Shown here: positions 26,230 through 34,078 of the stretch, piece by piece
Layout: every line of letters begins with the position of its first letter
Position numbering within the stretch: the stretch's first letter is position 1
NCBI GenBank assembly: GCA_964649825.1
Contig: CAZYQW010000119.1
Span: 124,001-188,000, forward strand
Reading direction: 5' to 3'
DNA length: 64,000 nucleotides
Origin: CAZYQW01 sp964649825
GTDB taxonomy: Bacteria > Planctomycetota > B15-G4 > JADJEK01
Notes under the pieces: model-generated
Database searches by the model: none
Told to the model about the DNA's origin: nothing
The model's input: the letters and a program-made list of their open reading frames with translations, nothing else
Position numbers and translations under genes: made by a program

Positions 26230-27588
26230 TCAGTCGAGCAGGAGCTTGGCCGCCTCGAAGAAGATGAACAACGCGGTGAAGTCGCTCAACGTGGTGATCA
26301 ACGGGTTCGCGAAGAACGCCGGGTCGAGGCGGATCGCGCGCAACGCGACGGGGAGCATGACGCCGAGCATGTTGCAGAGGGCGACGGCCACCGCCAACGA
26401 GCCTCCGGTGACGAGCGCTTCCGGCGGCGAGACGTCGTCGAAGAGTCCGATCCCCATTGCGACGACCACCGCGCCGAGGCAGGTTCCAAGCACCACCCCC
26501 ATCAGCACCTCGCGGATCGCGACGAGGCGGACCTCGCGGGCGCGGATCTCCTCGACGGCCATCGCCCGGATCATCAGCGTTCCGACCTGGCTTCCCGTGT
26601 TCCCGCTCGCCGCCATCAGCACGATGATGAACGGGACGAGGCTCTCGAAGTCCTCCGCGAGCGACTGCTGATACTCATGCAGCACGACGCCGGCCAGCGT
26701 CGCCGTCACCGCGAGGATGACGAGTGCGCCGAGCCGGTTCTTCAGCAGGTCGAAGAAGCGCGCGGTCGTGTAGGCCCCCTCCGTCGGTACGACGCCGGAC
26801 ATGAGGTGCATGTCGGCCGTCGCCTGCTCCTCCTGGACGTCCATCACGTCATCGAACGTGACGATTCCGACGAGGTGCTCCTGGCTGTCGACGACGGGGA
26901 TCGCCTTGATGTCGTAGCGAAGCATCAGCGATACCGCGTCGCCCTGGTCGGCATCGGCGCGGACCTGGACGATCCGGTTCTCCGCGTTCAGGAGGTCGCC
27001 GACCTTGCGGTCGTCTGGGGCGAAGACGAGCTGGCTCAGCGACACGACGCCGGCCGGCCGATTCTCCTCGTCGACGACGTACACGTAGTCGACCATCTCC
27101 TTGTCGGCCGCGACGCGACGAAGGAACTCGATCGTCCCTCCCACCGTCTGATGACGCTTCACCTTGACGTACTCGGGCGTCATCAGCCGGCCGACCGAGT
27201 ACTCCGGGTACGCGAGGAGCGACTGGCTGATCGCGCGCTCCTCGGGGGAGAGGAGGCGCAGCACGCGGCGCGCGACCCGGTCGGGCATCTCCCCGAGGAG
27301 ATCGGTGCGATCGTCCGGTGCCATGTCGTTCAGCACGCGCGCCGCCTCCGCGTCCTTCAGCGCCTCGAGCAGCTCCTGCTGATCGTCCGGCTCGAAGTGC
27401 TCGAACACCTCGGTCGCGCGCTCCCGCGGCAGCATGCGGAACAGGACCGCACGGTCCTTCGGCGCGACGTCGGGGAGGATCTCGGCGACGTCCGGCACCG
27501 AGAGGTCGGTGAGCACCTCGCGGAGCTGACGCCAGTCGCGCGACTCGATCATGTCGCGGATCTCGGGTTGGATCAGGCGTCCCAGCAT
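26230..27588 (-). CDS. mgtE: magnesium transporter MgtE
   Basis: 452 residues with the full MgtE layout. An N-terminal helical domain (VAEILPDVAPKDRAVLFRML, FEPDDQQELLEAL) is followed by two CBS domains (PEYSVGRLMTPEYVKVK; IKAIPVVDSQEHLVGIVTFDDVMDV) and a five-helix membrane domain with the MAASGNTGSQ motif and the pore Asp in TTLSDFTALFIFF. The channel imports Mg2+ and is closed by Mg2+ binding to the cytosolic domains. No M-box riboswitch is evident in the short gap to the divergent gene. Start is the ATG at 27588. Confidence 0.96.
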   Translation of the reverse strand: MLGRLIQPEIRDMIESRDWRQLREVLTDLSVPDVAEILPDVAPKDRAVLFRMLPRERATEVFEHFEPDDQQELLEALKDAEAARVLNDMAPDDRTDLLGEMPDRVARRVLRLLSPEERAISQSLLAYPEYSVGRLMTPEYVKVKRHQTVGGTIEFLRRVAADKEMVDYVYVVDEENRPAGVVSLSQLVFAPDDRKVGDLLNAENRIVQVRADADQGDAVSLMLRYDIKAIPVVDSQEHLVGIVTFDDVMDVQEEQATADMHLMSGVVPTEGAYTTARFFDLLKNRLGALVILAVTATLAGVVLHEYQQSLAEDFESLVPFIIVLMAASGNTGSQVGTLMIRAMAVEEIRAREVRLVAIREVLMGVVLGTCLGAVVVAMGIGLFDDVSPPEALVTGGSLAVAVALCNMLGVMLPVALRAIRLDPAFFANPLITTLSDFTALFIFFEAAKLLLD

Positions 27589-27708
27589 GGCCGTTCGCGA
27601 CTCGTTTGACTGGCCGGACGGAAGCCGCTCATGAGACCACGCGGCCCGTCGACGCGGTAGTGGGAAAGTCGAGCGTCGCGCAACGCCGTCGCAACGTACG
27701 ATCGACGC

Positions 27709-28710
27709 ATGAACGCAGACGTTCGCCGGACCCGCTTCGACGCTCCATCGCTGGCCACGGTGCGCCGCGAGATCGACGCCGCGCGCCGGCGTCTCCGCGG
27801 CCGCGTGGTCGAGACCCCGACCCTCCAGTCCGAGCGGCTCTCGGCGCTCATCGACGCGACGGTCTTCCTCAAGCACGAGCAGCTGCAGCGAACCGGATCG
27901 TTCAAGTTCCGGGGCGCGCTCAACAAGGTGCGGGCGCTTTCGTCGGCCGCGCGGCGGCGCGGCATCGTCGCCGCGTCGACCGGCAACCATGGGATCGCGG
28001 TGGCGACCGCGCTGCGCGAGGTCGGCGGCACGGGGACGGTCTTCGTCCCGCGCGGCGCGGACGGATCCAAGGTTCGTCGGCTCCGGGCGCTCGGGGTGGA
28101 GGTGCGGACGTTCGGCGACGACTGCGTCGAGACCGAGGGCCATGCACGCGCGGTCGCCGAGCGGACGGGACGGACGTTCATCTCGCCCTACAACGACCTC
28201 GAGGTCGTCGCGGGCCAGGGGACGGTCGGCGTGGAGCTCGCGCGGCAGATACCCGATCTGGACGCCGTGGTCGTGGCGGCGGGCGGCGGCGGCTTGATCG
28301 CGGGGATCGCCGCCGCGCTCAAGGCGCGGAGTCCGTCGGTTCGGGTGATCGCCGCGCAGCCCCGGAACTCCGCGGTGCTCGCCGCCTCGATCGCGGCCGG
28401 GCACCGCCTGGACGTGGCCTCGAAGGCGACGTTGTCCGACGCCACCGCGGGCGGGATCGAGGACGGCGCGATCACGCTCGAGCTGGGTCGCCGGCTCATC
28501 GACGACTTCGTCCTCGTCACCGAGCGCGAGATCGAGCGCTCGATGCGCGACCTGATCGAGCAAGAACGGCTCCTCGTCGAAGGGGCGGCCGCGATGGCCG
28601 TCGCCGCGGCCGTGAAGTGCCGGCGCACCCTCCGCCGGACCCGGGTCGCGGTGGTGCTGTGCGGGAGGAACGTCGCGGCATCCCACGTGCGCCGCGTGCT
28701 CGGCGGGTGA
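27709..28710 (+). CDS. threonine/serine dehydratase-like PLP enzyme
   Basis: 333 residues of PLP fold type II. The Schiff-base lysine is K66 in SFKFRGA; ASTGNHGIAVA supplies the phosphate-binding loop and AAGGGGLIAG (about 187-196) the second PLP contact. There is no C-terminal ACT domain, so this is the catabolic (TdcB-like) or serine/threonine racemase type, not the isoleucine-regulated form. It is divergent from mgtE, with a 120-base gap. Substrate may be L-threonine, L-serine or 3-hydroxyaspartate. Confidence 0.9.
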   Translation: MNADVRRTRFDAPSLATVRREIDAARRRLRGRVVETPTLQSERLSALIDATVFLKHEQLQRTGSFKFRGALNKVRALSSAARRRGIVAASTGNHGIAVATALREVGGTGTVFVPRGADGSKVRRLRALGVEVRTFGDDCVETEGHARAVAERTGRTFISPYNDLEVVAGQGTVGVELARQIPDLDAVVVAAGGGGLIAGIAAALKARSPSVRVIAAQPRNSAVLAASIAAGHRLDVASKATLSDATAGGIEDGAITLELGRRLIDDFVLVTEREIERSMRDLIEQERLLVEGAAAMAVAAAVKCRRTLRRTRVAVVLCGRNVAASHVRRVLGG

Positions 28711-28930
28711 TCCCCGATCGAAGCGCGCGGCTTCGAGGCTCTCTCGCGCCGGGTCACCCCTTGCTCCTGGATCATCGGCTGGATCTCGCGCCTCGACCAC
28801 GCGCGCGCGCGCGAACTCCCCATCCCGGGTGCGCGCCGCGTCGTCGCAGCCGCGATCCGCAAGCACTCGGTCTGATTCTCGGCGTCTGCTGCGGCACGGC
28901 GGGAGCGGCCGTCCGAGACCTGGGCCGGGA

Positions 28931-29716
28931 TCAGGAGCCGGGCGGCGCCCTGCGCTCGTCCTCGGCGCGGTCGGCGCGTTTGGGCACCTCGTCGAGTCCG
29001 AGGTCGCGCGGCGACTTCCGCGATCCGATCGCTCTCAGCAGCCGATGCCACGCGCGGGCGTCGCGTGTCTCGAGGGGAGCCCGCGCGAAGACCCGCTCGA
29101 TCGAACGGACGAGGTCGCGCCGCGCGGCGTCGCTCGCCGCCAGCGAGCCGAGCCCGTCGACGAGGTGACGGATCAGGTACTCCCGGTCGGCGTACGTCAC
29201 CGGTCGGCCCTTGCGGCTCTGCTCGCGATCAGGCCCGTCGCCGAACAGGTCGGCCAAGACGATCGTCACGGCGGCGCCGAGGTTGATCGACGCGTGCGCG
29301 GTCGTGGTCGGGATCCAGACGAGGTCGGCGAGCGGGGCCGCCTCGTCGGCGGACAGCCCGAACCGTTCGTTGCCGAACACGAGCGCCACCCGCTCCCTCG
29401 GGTCCGCGGCCCGCGGGGCGATCTCCGTCCGGACGTCCCCCCAGCGCGTCACCTGTCGATGCTCACGGAAGCGCGCCGTGAACCCGACCGCGTACGTGCA
29501 GTCGGCGAGGGCGTCGTCGACGGTGGCCGCCACGTCGATGGTCACGATGGAGGGGTCGACGCCGTGCGACATCTCGGCGAACTCCGGATGCTCGAGAAGA
29601 TCGCGCCGAACCGGCGCGCAGAACACGAGCTCGACGGGCCCGAAGTTCGCGGCGGCCCGGGCGGCGAGACCGGCGTTTCGAGGCCCTTGGGTCCGGACGA
29701 GGACGACGCGCTTCAT
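28931..29716 (-). CDS. trmJ: TrmJ-like tRNA (cytidine/uridine-2'-O-)methyltransferase
   Basis: 261 residues of the SPOUT class. N-terminal VVLVRTQGPRNAGLAARAAANFG is the RNA methyltransferase motif 1, VALVFGNERFGLSADE motif 2 and IPTTTAHASINLGAAVTIVLADLF motif 3, which form the trefoil knot for AdoMet. TrmJ methylates ribose at position 32 of tRNAs. The E. coli enzyme has 246 residues. The 28711-28930 gap downstream holds an alternating GC run but no gene I could support. Confidence 0.88.
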   Translation of the reverse strand: MKRVVLVRTQGPRNAGLAARAAANFGPVELVFCAPVRRDLLEHPEFAEMSHGVDPSIVTIDVAATVDDALADCTYAVGFTARFREHRQVTRWGDVRTEIAPRAADPRERVALVFGNERFGLSADEAAPLADLVWIPTTTAHASINLGAAVTIVLADLFGDGPDREQSRKGRPVTYADREYLIRHLVDGLGSLAASDAARRDLVRSIERVFARAPLETRDARAWHRLLRAIGSRKSPRDLGLDEVPKRADRAEDERRAPPGS

Positions 29717-29746
29717 CCCGCCGAGTCTAAGGAACCCGGCTGGCGC

Positions 29747-30298
29747 CTACTCCTCCACTCCGGCGGCGCGGGCTCCGTTCGACGCGGAGGCCGAGACCTC
29801 GGGGCGGTCGCGGTCGGATCGACGCAGGGCGCGCTCGACGAGCTCGACCGTCCGTCGCGCCGTCAGTTCGAAGTCGTCCGGCAGCCGGTTCTGGCCCGAC
29901 AGACGGGACTTCGTCTCGCGCAGTCCGCGGTCGAGCGCCGCCGCGGCCGCCGACACCCGCTCGCGGAGCGTCCGGTCGCGCGGGAGGATGTCGTCGACTC
30001 CACGCAGGATCGCCGCCGACGTCGCGTCCGCGCTCGGATCCTTCAGGTCGTCGACCCGGTCCTCGACGCGCTTGCGAACGTCATCGGAAGGGTCGGCTTC
30101 CGTGGCGAGATGCGTGAGCGTGCTCGAGACCAGGGTCCGAGACGCGTCGAGCGACTTGGCGTCGTTGGAAATGTCGATGTGGTCCCCCGACGAAGACGTG
30201 TTCCTCGCTTCGTAGACGTCGATCAGGATCGGGCGCTTCGGAGTCGGCAGCTCCAGGCTCGGCGGGATCGGCGCGTATGGTGGACTGGTGATCTCCAT
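29747..30298 (-). CDS. hypothetical helical protein, possibly FlgM-like
   Basis: 183 residues, no signal peptide. A Pro-rich N-terminus leads to GDHIDISNDAKSLDAS and several charged helices (VRKRVEDRVDDLKDPS; LPRDRTLRERVSAAAAALDRGLRETKSRL). The HIDISNDAK motif recalls the D-x-V-x-IS segment of FlgM-type anti-sigma factors, but FlgM is half this size and no flagellar genes are here, so this is speculative. GGAGG precedes the ATG at 30298 by 8 bases. It lies downstream of a terminator-like palindrome. Confidence 0.55.
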   Translation of the reverse strand: MEITSPPYAPIPPSLELPTPKRPILIDVYEARNTSSSGDHIDISNDAKSLDASRTLVSSTLTHLATEADPSDDVRKRVEDRVDDLKDPSADATSAAILRGVDDILPRDRTLRERVSAAAAALDRGLRETKSRLSGQNRLPDDFELTARRTVELVERALRRSDRDRPEVSASASNGARAAGVEE

Positions 30299-30392
30299 GA
30301 TCGTGTCCTCCGGCCGCCTCCCTCGCACGGTCGGAAGGCGGCGTCACGACATTCTTCGGCCGCTGGCCGACCCGCTTGACGGCAGGAACTCC

Positions 30393-30424
30393 AAAAAGAG
30401 CCGGAAACCGTCGAGGCTCGACGG
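30393..30424 (-). terminator. palindromic terminator after the beta-propeller gene
   Basis: CCGTCGAG-G-CTCGACGG (30408-30424) is a perfect inverted repeat; on the minus strand it is followed by TTT and, after eight bases, TTTTT (30397-30393). It follows the end of the gene at 30511 in the direction of transcription. Confidence 0.6.
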
Positions 30425-30510
30425 CGGGGAGCGCGCCGGCTCCAGCGATTCCGCCGGTTCTTCTTCGCCGCTCGAGTTTTGCGTCGGAGCCACCCGGATC
30501 GGCCGCTCCC

Positions 30511-33500
30511 TTACGGCAGCGTCACGGTGCGGTAGTGGGCCTGGTTGGAGGACTGATCGTAGAAGAACGCAGGCCACGTTCCGCCGACGCCGACGAAGTA
30601 CGGGCTCGACGGGAGCGCCGATCCGATGTACGCCGGCGTGAAACCGATCTCGCCCTTCTGGGCCGGGGTGAACGGCCCGCGGACCCACGTCGCCCAGCCG
30701 GCCGCGTCGGTCGTCGTCTCGAACTGCCACAAGAGCCCGCCCAGGTCGCCGGAGAAGAAGCCCATCACCGGGACGTTCGGCATCGCGTTGCCGCGCGAGT
30801 CGTGCACGAGGAGCCGAGCGGTGACGGTATACGGCCCGGTTCCGGTCACGGACAGGGCGATGTCTGCCACGTGCAGGAACGGCGGGAAGGTGTCGAACGA
30901 TCCGTCCCGCGTCGACTGGTTGCCGTTCTTGTCCGTGGCGCGGATGCGGTAGTGGATCGTCGTGCCAGCGGGGAGGTCGCCGGTGAGCACGTCGTGGACG
31001 CGGCGAAAACCGACGTCTGGGAACGTCCCCACGTCGGCGAGACCCGGTCCGGTGCCGAGCTCGACGACGGCGGCGGCCGGCTCGCTGGTCGTGAACGAGA
31101 GGGTGGCCGCGTCGTGGAAGACCTCGAGCGCGCGATCGCCGGCGATCGCCGGCGGGATCGCGTCGCTGACCGAACGGTCGAACACGCGGGGGTCGGAGCC
31201 GTGCACGGTCTCGAACCCGTCGTCGTAGCCGTCGGCGTCGGTGTCCGCGTCCGTCGGATCGAGTCCGGTCGTCGCCTCGACGAAGTCGAACACGCCGTCC
31301 TCGTCGCGGTCGACGCCGAGGCGCCGTCCCGTTCCGGGGGGCACGCAGGTGAAGGTGAAGGTCGCGATCCCCCCCTGCACGACGGCCTTCAGCAACGTCC
31401 GGTCCGCGACCGTTCCTGCGTCGAAACGGTAGGTCCAGAGTCCGCTGCTTGGGTCGATCTCGAAGACTCCGCCGCGCGGAAGGACGGCGCCGCTCGGCGA
31501 CAGACGGAAGCCCTTCACGATCAGGTCGACGTTCGAGTGCGGCGGTCTCGCTTGCGCCTCCGCGAGGTCGAGGAACGCATCGACCTGCGCGAGGGTGGAC
31601 GGACCGAGCGTGAATTGCGCCCCCACCAACGGCGCGAGCCCGTGGTCCCAGTGCTTCACGAACGTGGCGACGTTGTCCTTCTCGGTGGTCGTGAAGTTGC
31701 TGAACGTCGGCGGCCCGCCGTTGGGCACGTTGAAGTCCATGAAGCCGCGCACGCCGTCGACGGCGCCGTCGTGGAGCGCGCCGAATCCGGCCAGGTCGCG
31801 GAAGTCCTTCTCGTAGATCATGCGGAGCTGCGCGGTCTGGAAGAGCTGCGAGAAGCTCCCCGCGCTCGCGACGGGGCGGCTGCCGGTGAAGTCGTCTTTC
31901 TCGAAGAAGTCGCCCTTGTGGCAGTCGATGCACGACACGCCGGAACCGGGCGCCGAGTAGTCCTTGCCCTGGAACTGCGGGTTCATGCCGTACGTGTCGG
32001 CGCCCTGGGCGACCGCGCCCTGGTAGACGCGATCCTTCGGCTGGAACGGGTTCGGCGCGTAGCGCAGCGATCGAACGAACGTCGCGAACTCCTGCATCGC
32101 GCGGCCCGAGATGCCGCGGCCGCCGAGGAGCGACGCGAACGCGCCGCGGAACTGATGGATCGTGCGCCGGTCGCCGCGCCAGTGCAGCGGCAGGTCGTCC
32201 TTCGCGCTCGGGTCCATCAAGCCGCGGAGGGACTGCGTCACCATCGGTCCCTTCAGCGGGTTCAGGATCGGTGTCGCCGCGTCGGTGACGACTTTGCCCG
32301 GGTAGCTCAGGATGTCGTCGAGCGTGTCGGGGAAGTAGTAGGCGAGGCTGCCGCCCGGGTCGCCGAGGTCCCAAGCCAGCGAGTCGAAGTGCCCGAACAC
32401 GTGGCAGCTCGCGCAGGAGATCGCGCCGTTCCCGTGACCCTGGATCGAGCTCGCCTCGTAGAGGTGGGTCCGTCCCGCCCGCACCGCGACCGGCTCGGGG
32501 TCGTAGCTCAGCGTCCGGATCGGGCCGATCGGCCGGTGCTCGTCCGCGACGTCGTACGCGCGCAGCGTCAGGTCGCCGCGGCAGAAGACGTAGAGCCGCG
32601 ATCGCTCCGCGTCCACCGCCAGTCCCGACGGCAGCGGTCCGGTGTCGATCGTGCCCCGATAGGCACCCGTCTTTGCGTCGATCACCCCGACGGCCGACGA
32701 CCCGAGGGCCGCGACGTAGGCCAGGCTCTCGTGCGGTCCGTCGAAGAAGGCCAGCGCGACCGGCTGCGCGAGCGGTCGATCGGTGTACGGCGGCGCCAGC
32801 TCGAGCGTCCGCACGACGGCGCCGCCGGGAATCGCGATCGTCACGCGGTTCTCGACGGCGCGGCCGCGGAGGTTCGGCTCGAAGCGGGTCCGGTTGCGCG
32901 CGTCGGTGGCCGCGACCCAGAGGTGCCCGGTCGCCGGGTTCCGCTCGACGTCGAAGAGCGTCGTGCCGGCGCCGTGCGTGACCAGCGGAAGGACGAGGTT
33001 CGTCTGGACGTCGATCGCGATGACGTCGTTGTCGGGAAGCGCCGCGACCTTGCCCGGGTACTCTGCGTCGAGAACGACGCGGCCGGCGTTCGGGATGTAC
33101 CACCCGCGCGCGAGGTTGAGCTCGGGCCGCAGCAGGATCGGGTTCACGACGTACGGTGGATCGAACGCGTCCGGGACCTCCTGGTGGAGGCCCAGGGCGC
33201 TCGTGTGGTTCTCGTCCAGCAGCGTCGTGTGGTTGCCCGAGTTCTGCGGGATCACGTAGACGGTGCCGCCGACCACGACGATGTCGCGCGGTTTCACCGC
33301 GACCACCGGCACGTTCGCGAGCCAGCCGTAGGGCGGTTGCGCGCCGGCCACGACGACGACGTTGTTCGTGAATGGGCCCGGGTCGAGCTGACCCGGCGCA
33401 GGCGGCACGTCGGGGGCCCGCGCGCAGGCGACGAACAACTTCCCCGCCGCGACGGACAGACCCTGCGGCTCGTCGCCGACGGGGATCGTCGCGATCACCT

Positions 33501-33933
33501 GTCGCAGCTCGACATCCACGACGGAGACGGTGTCGGAGACGTGGTTCGCGACGAACAGGACGCGAGGATCGTCGGGGTGGAACGCCATCGAGACCGGCTC
33601 GAGCCCGGTGAAGATCTCGCCCTCGAAGACGAGCATCGTCTCGGCGCTCGGCCCGCCGATCGTCGGGCGCGCGCGCGAGCCGGGGCCGGCGCTGCCGCTT
33701 CCGCCCGCCGCGCCCGGCGACTTCTTCGCCTCGATCGCCGTGCGGTACACCTCGACGCGGTGGTCGGACGTGTTCAGCACGTAGAGCCGCTTCCCGTCCG
33801 GGGACAGGACGAGCGGCTGCACCGGGCCCGATTCGAAGTTCGGAAACGGAGCGGAGGCGGTGCTCACCTCGGCCGCCGCCGCAGCGGGAACGAACGTAAG
33901 GCCGAGGAGGAAGGACAGAGCGCGCGACTTCAT
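30511..33933 (-). CDS. secreted beta-propeller di-haem cytochrome c protein
   Basis: 1140 residues with a signal peptide (1-21). The first half is a YVTN-type beta-propeller (PLVLSPDGKRLYVLNTSDHRVEV, ALPDNDVIAIDVQTN, GLAVDAERSRLYVFCRGDLTL). Two haem c motifs follow: CASCH near residue 506 and CIDCH near 665, as in MauG/peroxidase-type di-haem proteins. Then come Ca-binding DxDxDG repeats (DRDEDGVFD, DADTDADGYDDG, about residue 880) and two Ig/fibronectin-like units at the end. It probably acts in periplasmic or surface electron transfer or peroxide chemistry; no partner genes are beside it. GGAG lies six bases before the ATG. Confidence 0.8.
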   Translation of the reverse strand: MKSRALSFLLGLTFVPAAAAAEVSTASAPFPNFESGPVQPLVLSPDGKRLYVLNTSDHRVEVYRTAIEAKKSPGAAGGSGSAGPGSRARPTIGGPSAETMLVFEGEIFTGLEPVSMAFHPDDPRVLFVANHVSDTVSVVDVELRQVIATIPVGDEPQGLSVAAGKLFVACARAPDVPPAPGQLDPGPFTNNVVVVAGAQPPYGWLANVPVVAVKPRDIVVVGGTVYVIPQNSGNHTTLLDENHTSALGLHQEVPDAFDPPYVVNPILLRPELNLARGWYIPNAGRVVLDAEYPGKVAALPDNDVIAIDVQTNLVLPLVTHGAGTTLFDVERNPATGHLWVAATDARNRTRFEPNLRGRAVENRVTIAIPGGAVVRTLELAPPYTDRPLAQPVALAFFDGPHESLAYVAALGSSAVGVIDAKTGAYRGTIDTGPLPSGLAVDAERSRLYVFCRGDLTLRAYDVADEHRPIGPIRTLSYDPEPVAVRAGRTHLYEASSIQGHGNGAISCASCHVFGHFDSLAWDLGDPGGSLAYYFPDTLDDILSYPGKVVTDAATPILNPLKGPMVTQSLRGLMDPSAKDDLPLHWRGDRRTIHQFRGAFASLLGGRGISGRAMQEFATFVRSLRYAPNPFQPKDRVYQGAVAQGADTYGMNPQFQGKDYSAPGSGVSCIDCHKGDFFEKDDFTGSRPVASAGSFSQLFQTAQLRMIYEKDFRDLAGFGALHDGAVDGVRGFMDFNVPNGGPPTFSNFTTTEKDNVATFVKHWDHGLAPLVGAQFTLGPSTLAQVDAFLDLAEAQARPPHSNVDLIVKGFRLSPSGAVLPRGGVFEIDPSSGLWTYRFDAGTVADRTLLKAVVQGGIATFTFTCVPPGTGRRLGVDRDEDGVFDFVEATTGLDPTDADTDADGYDDGFETVHGSDPRVFDRSVSDAIPPAIAGDRALEVFHDAATLSFTTSEPAAAVVELGTGPGLADVGTFPDVGFRRVHDVLTGDLPAGTTIHYRIRATDKNGNQSTRDGSFDTFPPFLHVADIALSVTGTGPYTVTARLLVHDSRGNAMPNVPVMGFFSGDLGGLLWQFETTTDAAGWATWVRGPFTPAQKGEIGFTPAYIGSALPSSPYFVGVGGTWPAFFYDQSSNQAHYRTVTLP

Positions 33934-34019
33934 TCGTACTCCGCGACGGGAGACCACCACTGCGCTCGATCGTAACGGCCGACGTCGCGGTTCGGGGCCA
34001 TGCCACCTCCCCCGACCGC

Positions 34020-34025
34020 TATACT
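34020..34025 (+). promoter_or_regulatory. -10 element ahead of the HAD/ECH fusion gene
   Basis: TATACT at 34020-34025, 53 bases before the ATG at 34079, in the divergent gap. No good -35 is visible at 16-18 bases, so this is tentative. Confidence 0.35.
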
Positions 34026-34078
34026 GCCCCGTTTGCGCCCGGCCGCCCAAACGCTTCGGACAAGGAACGACGACGTCG

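Noticed and set aside
28795..28812. Alternating GC run that could form Z-DNA
   Set aside because: Such runs are expected in DNA of this composition; nothing else supports a function.
30376..33975. 1199-codon plus-strand frame opposite the beta-propeller protein
   Set aside because: No recognisable domain, and the minus strand carries CxxCH, propeller and signal-peptide features.
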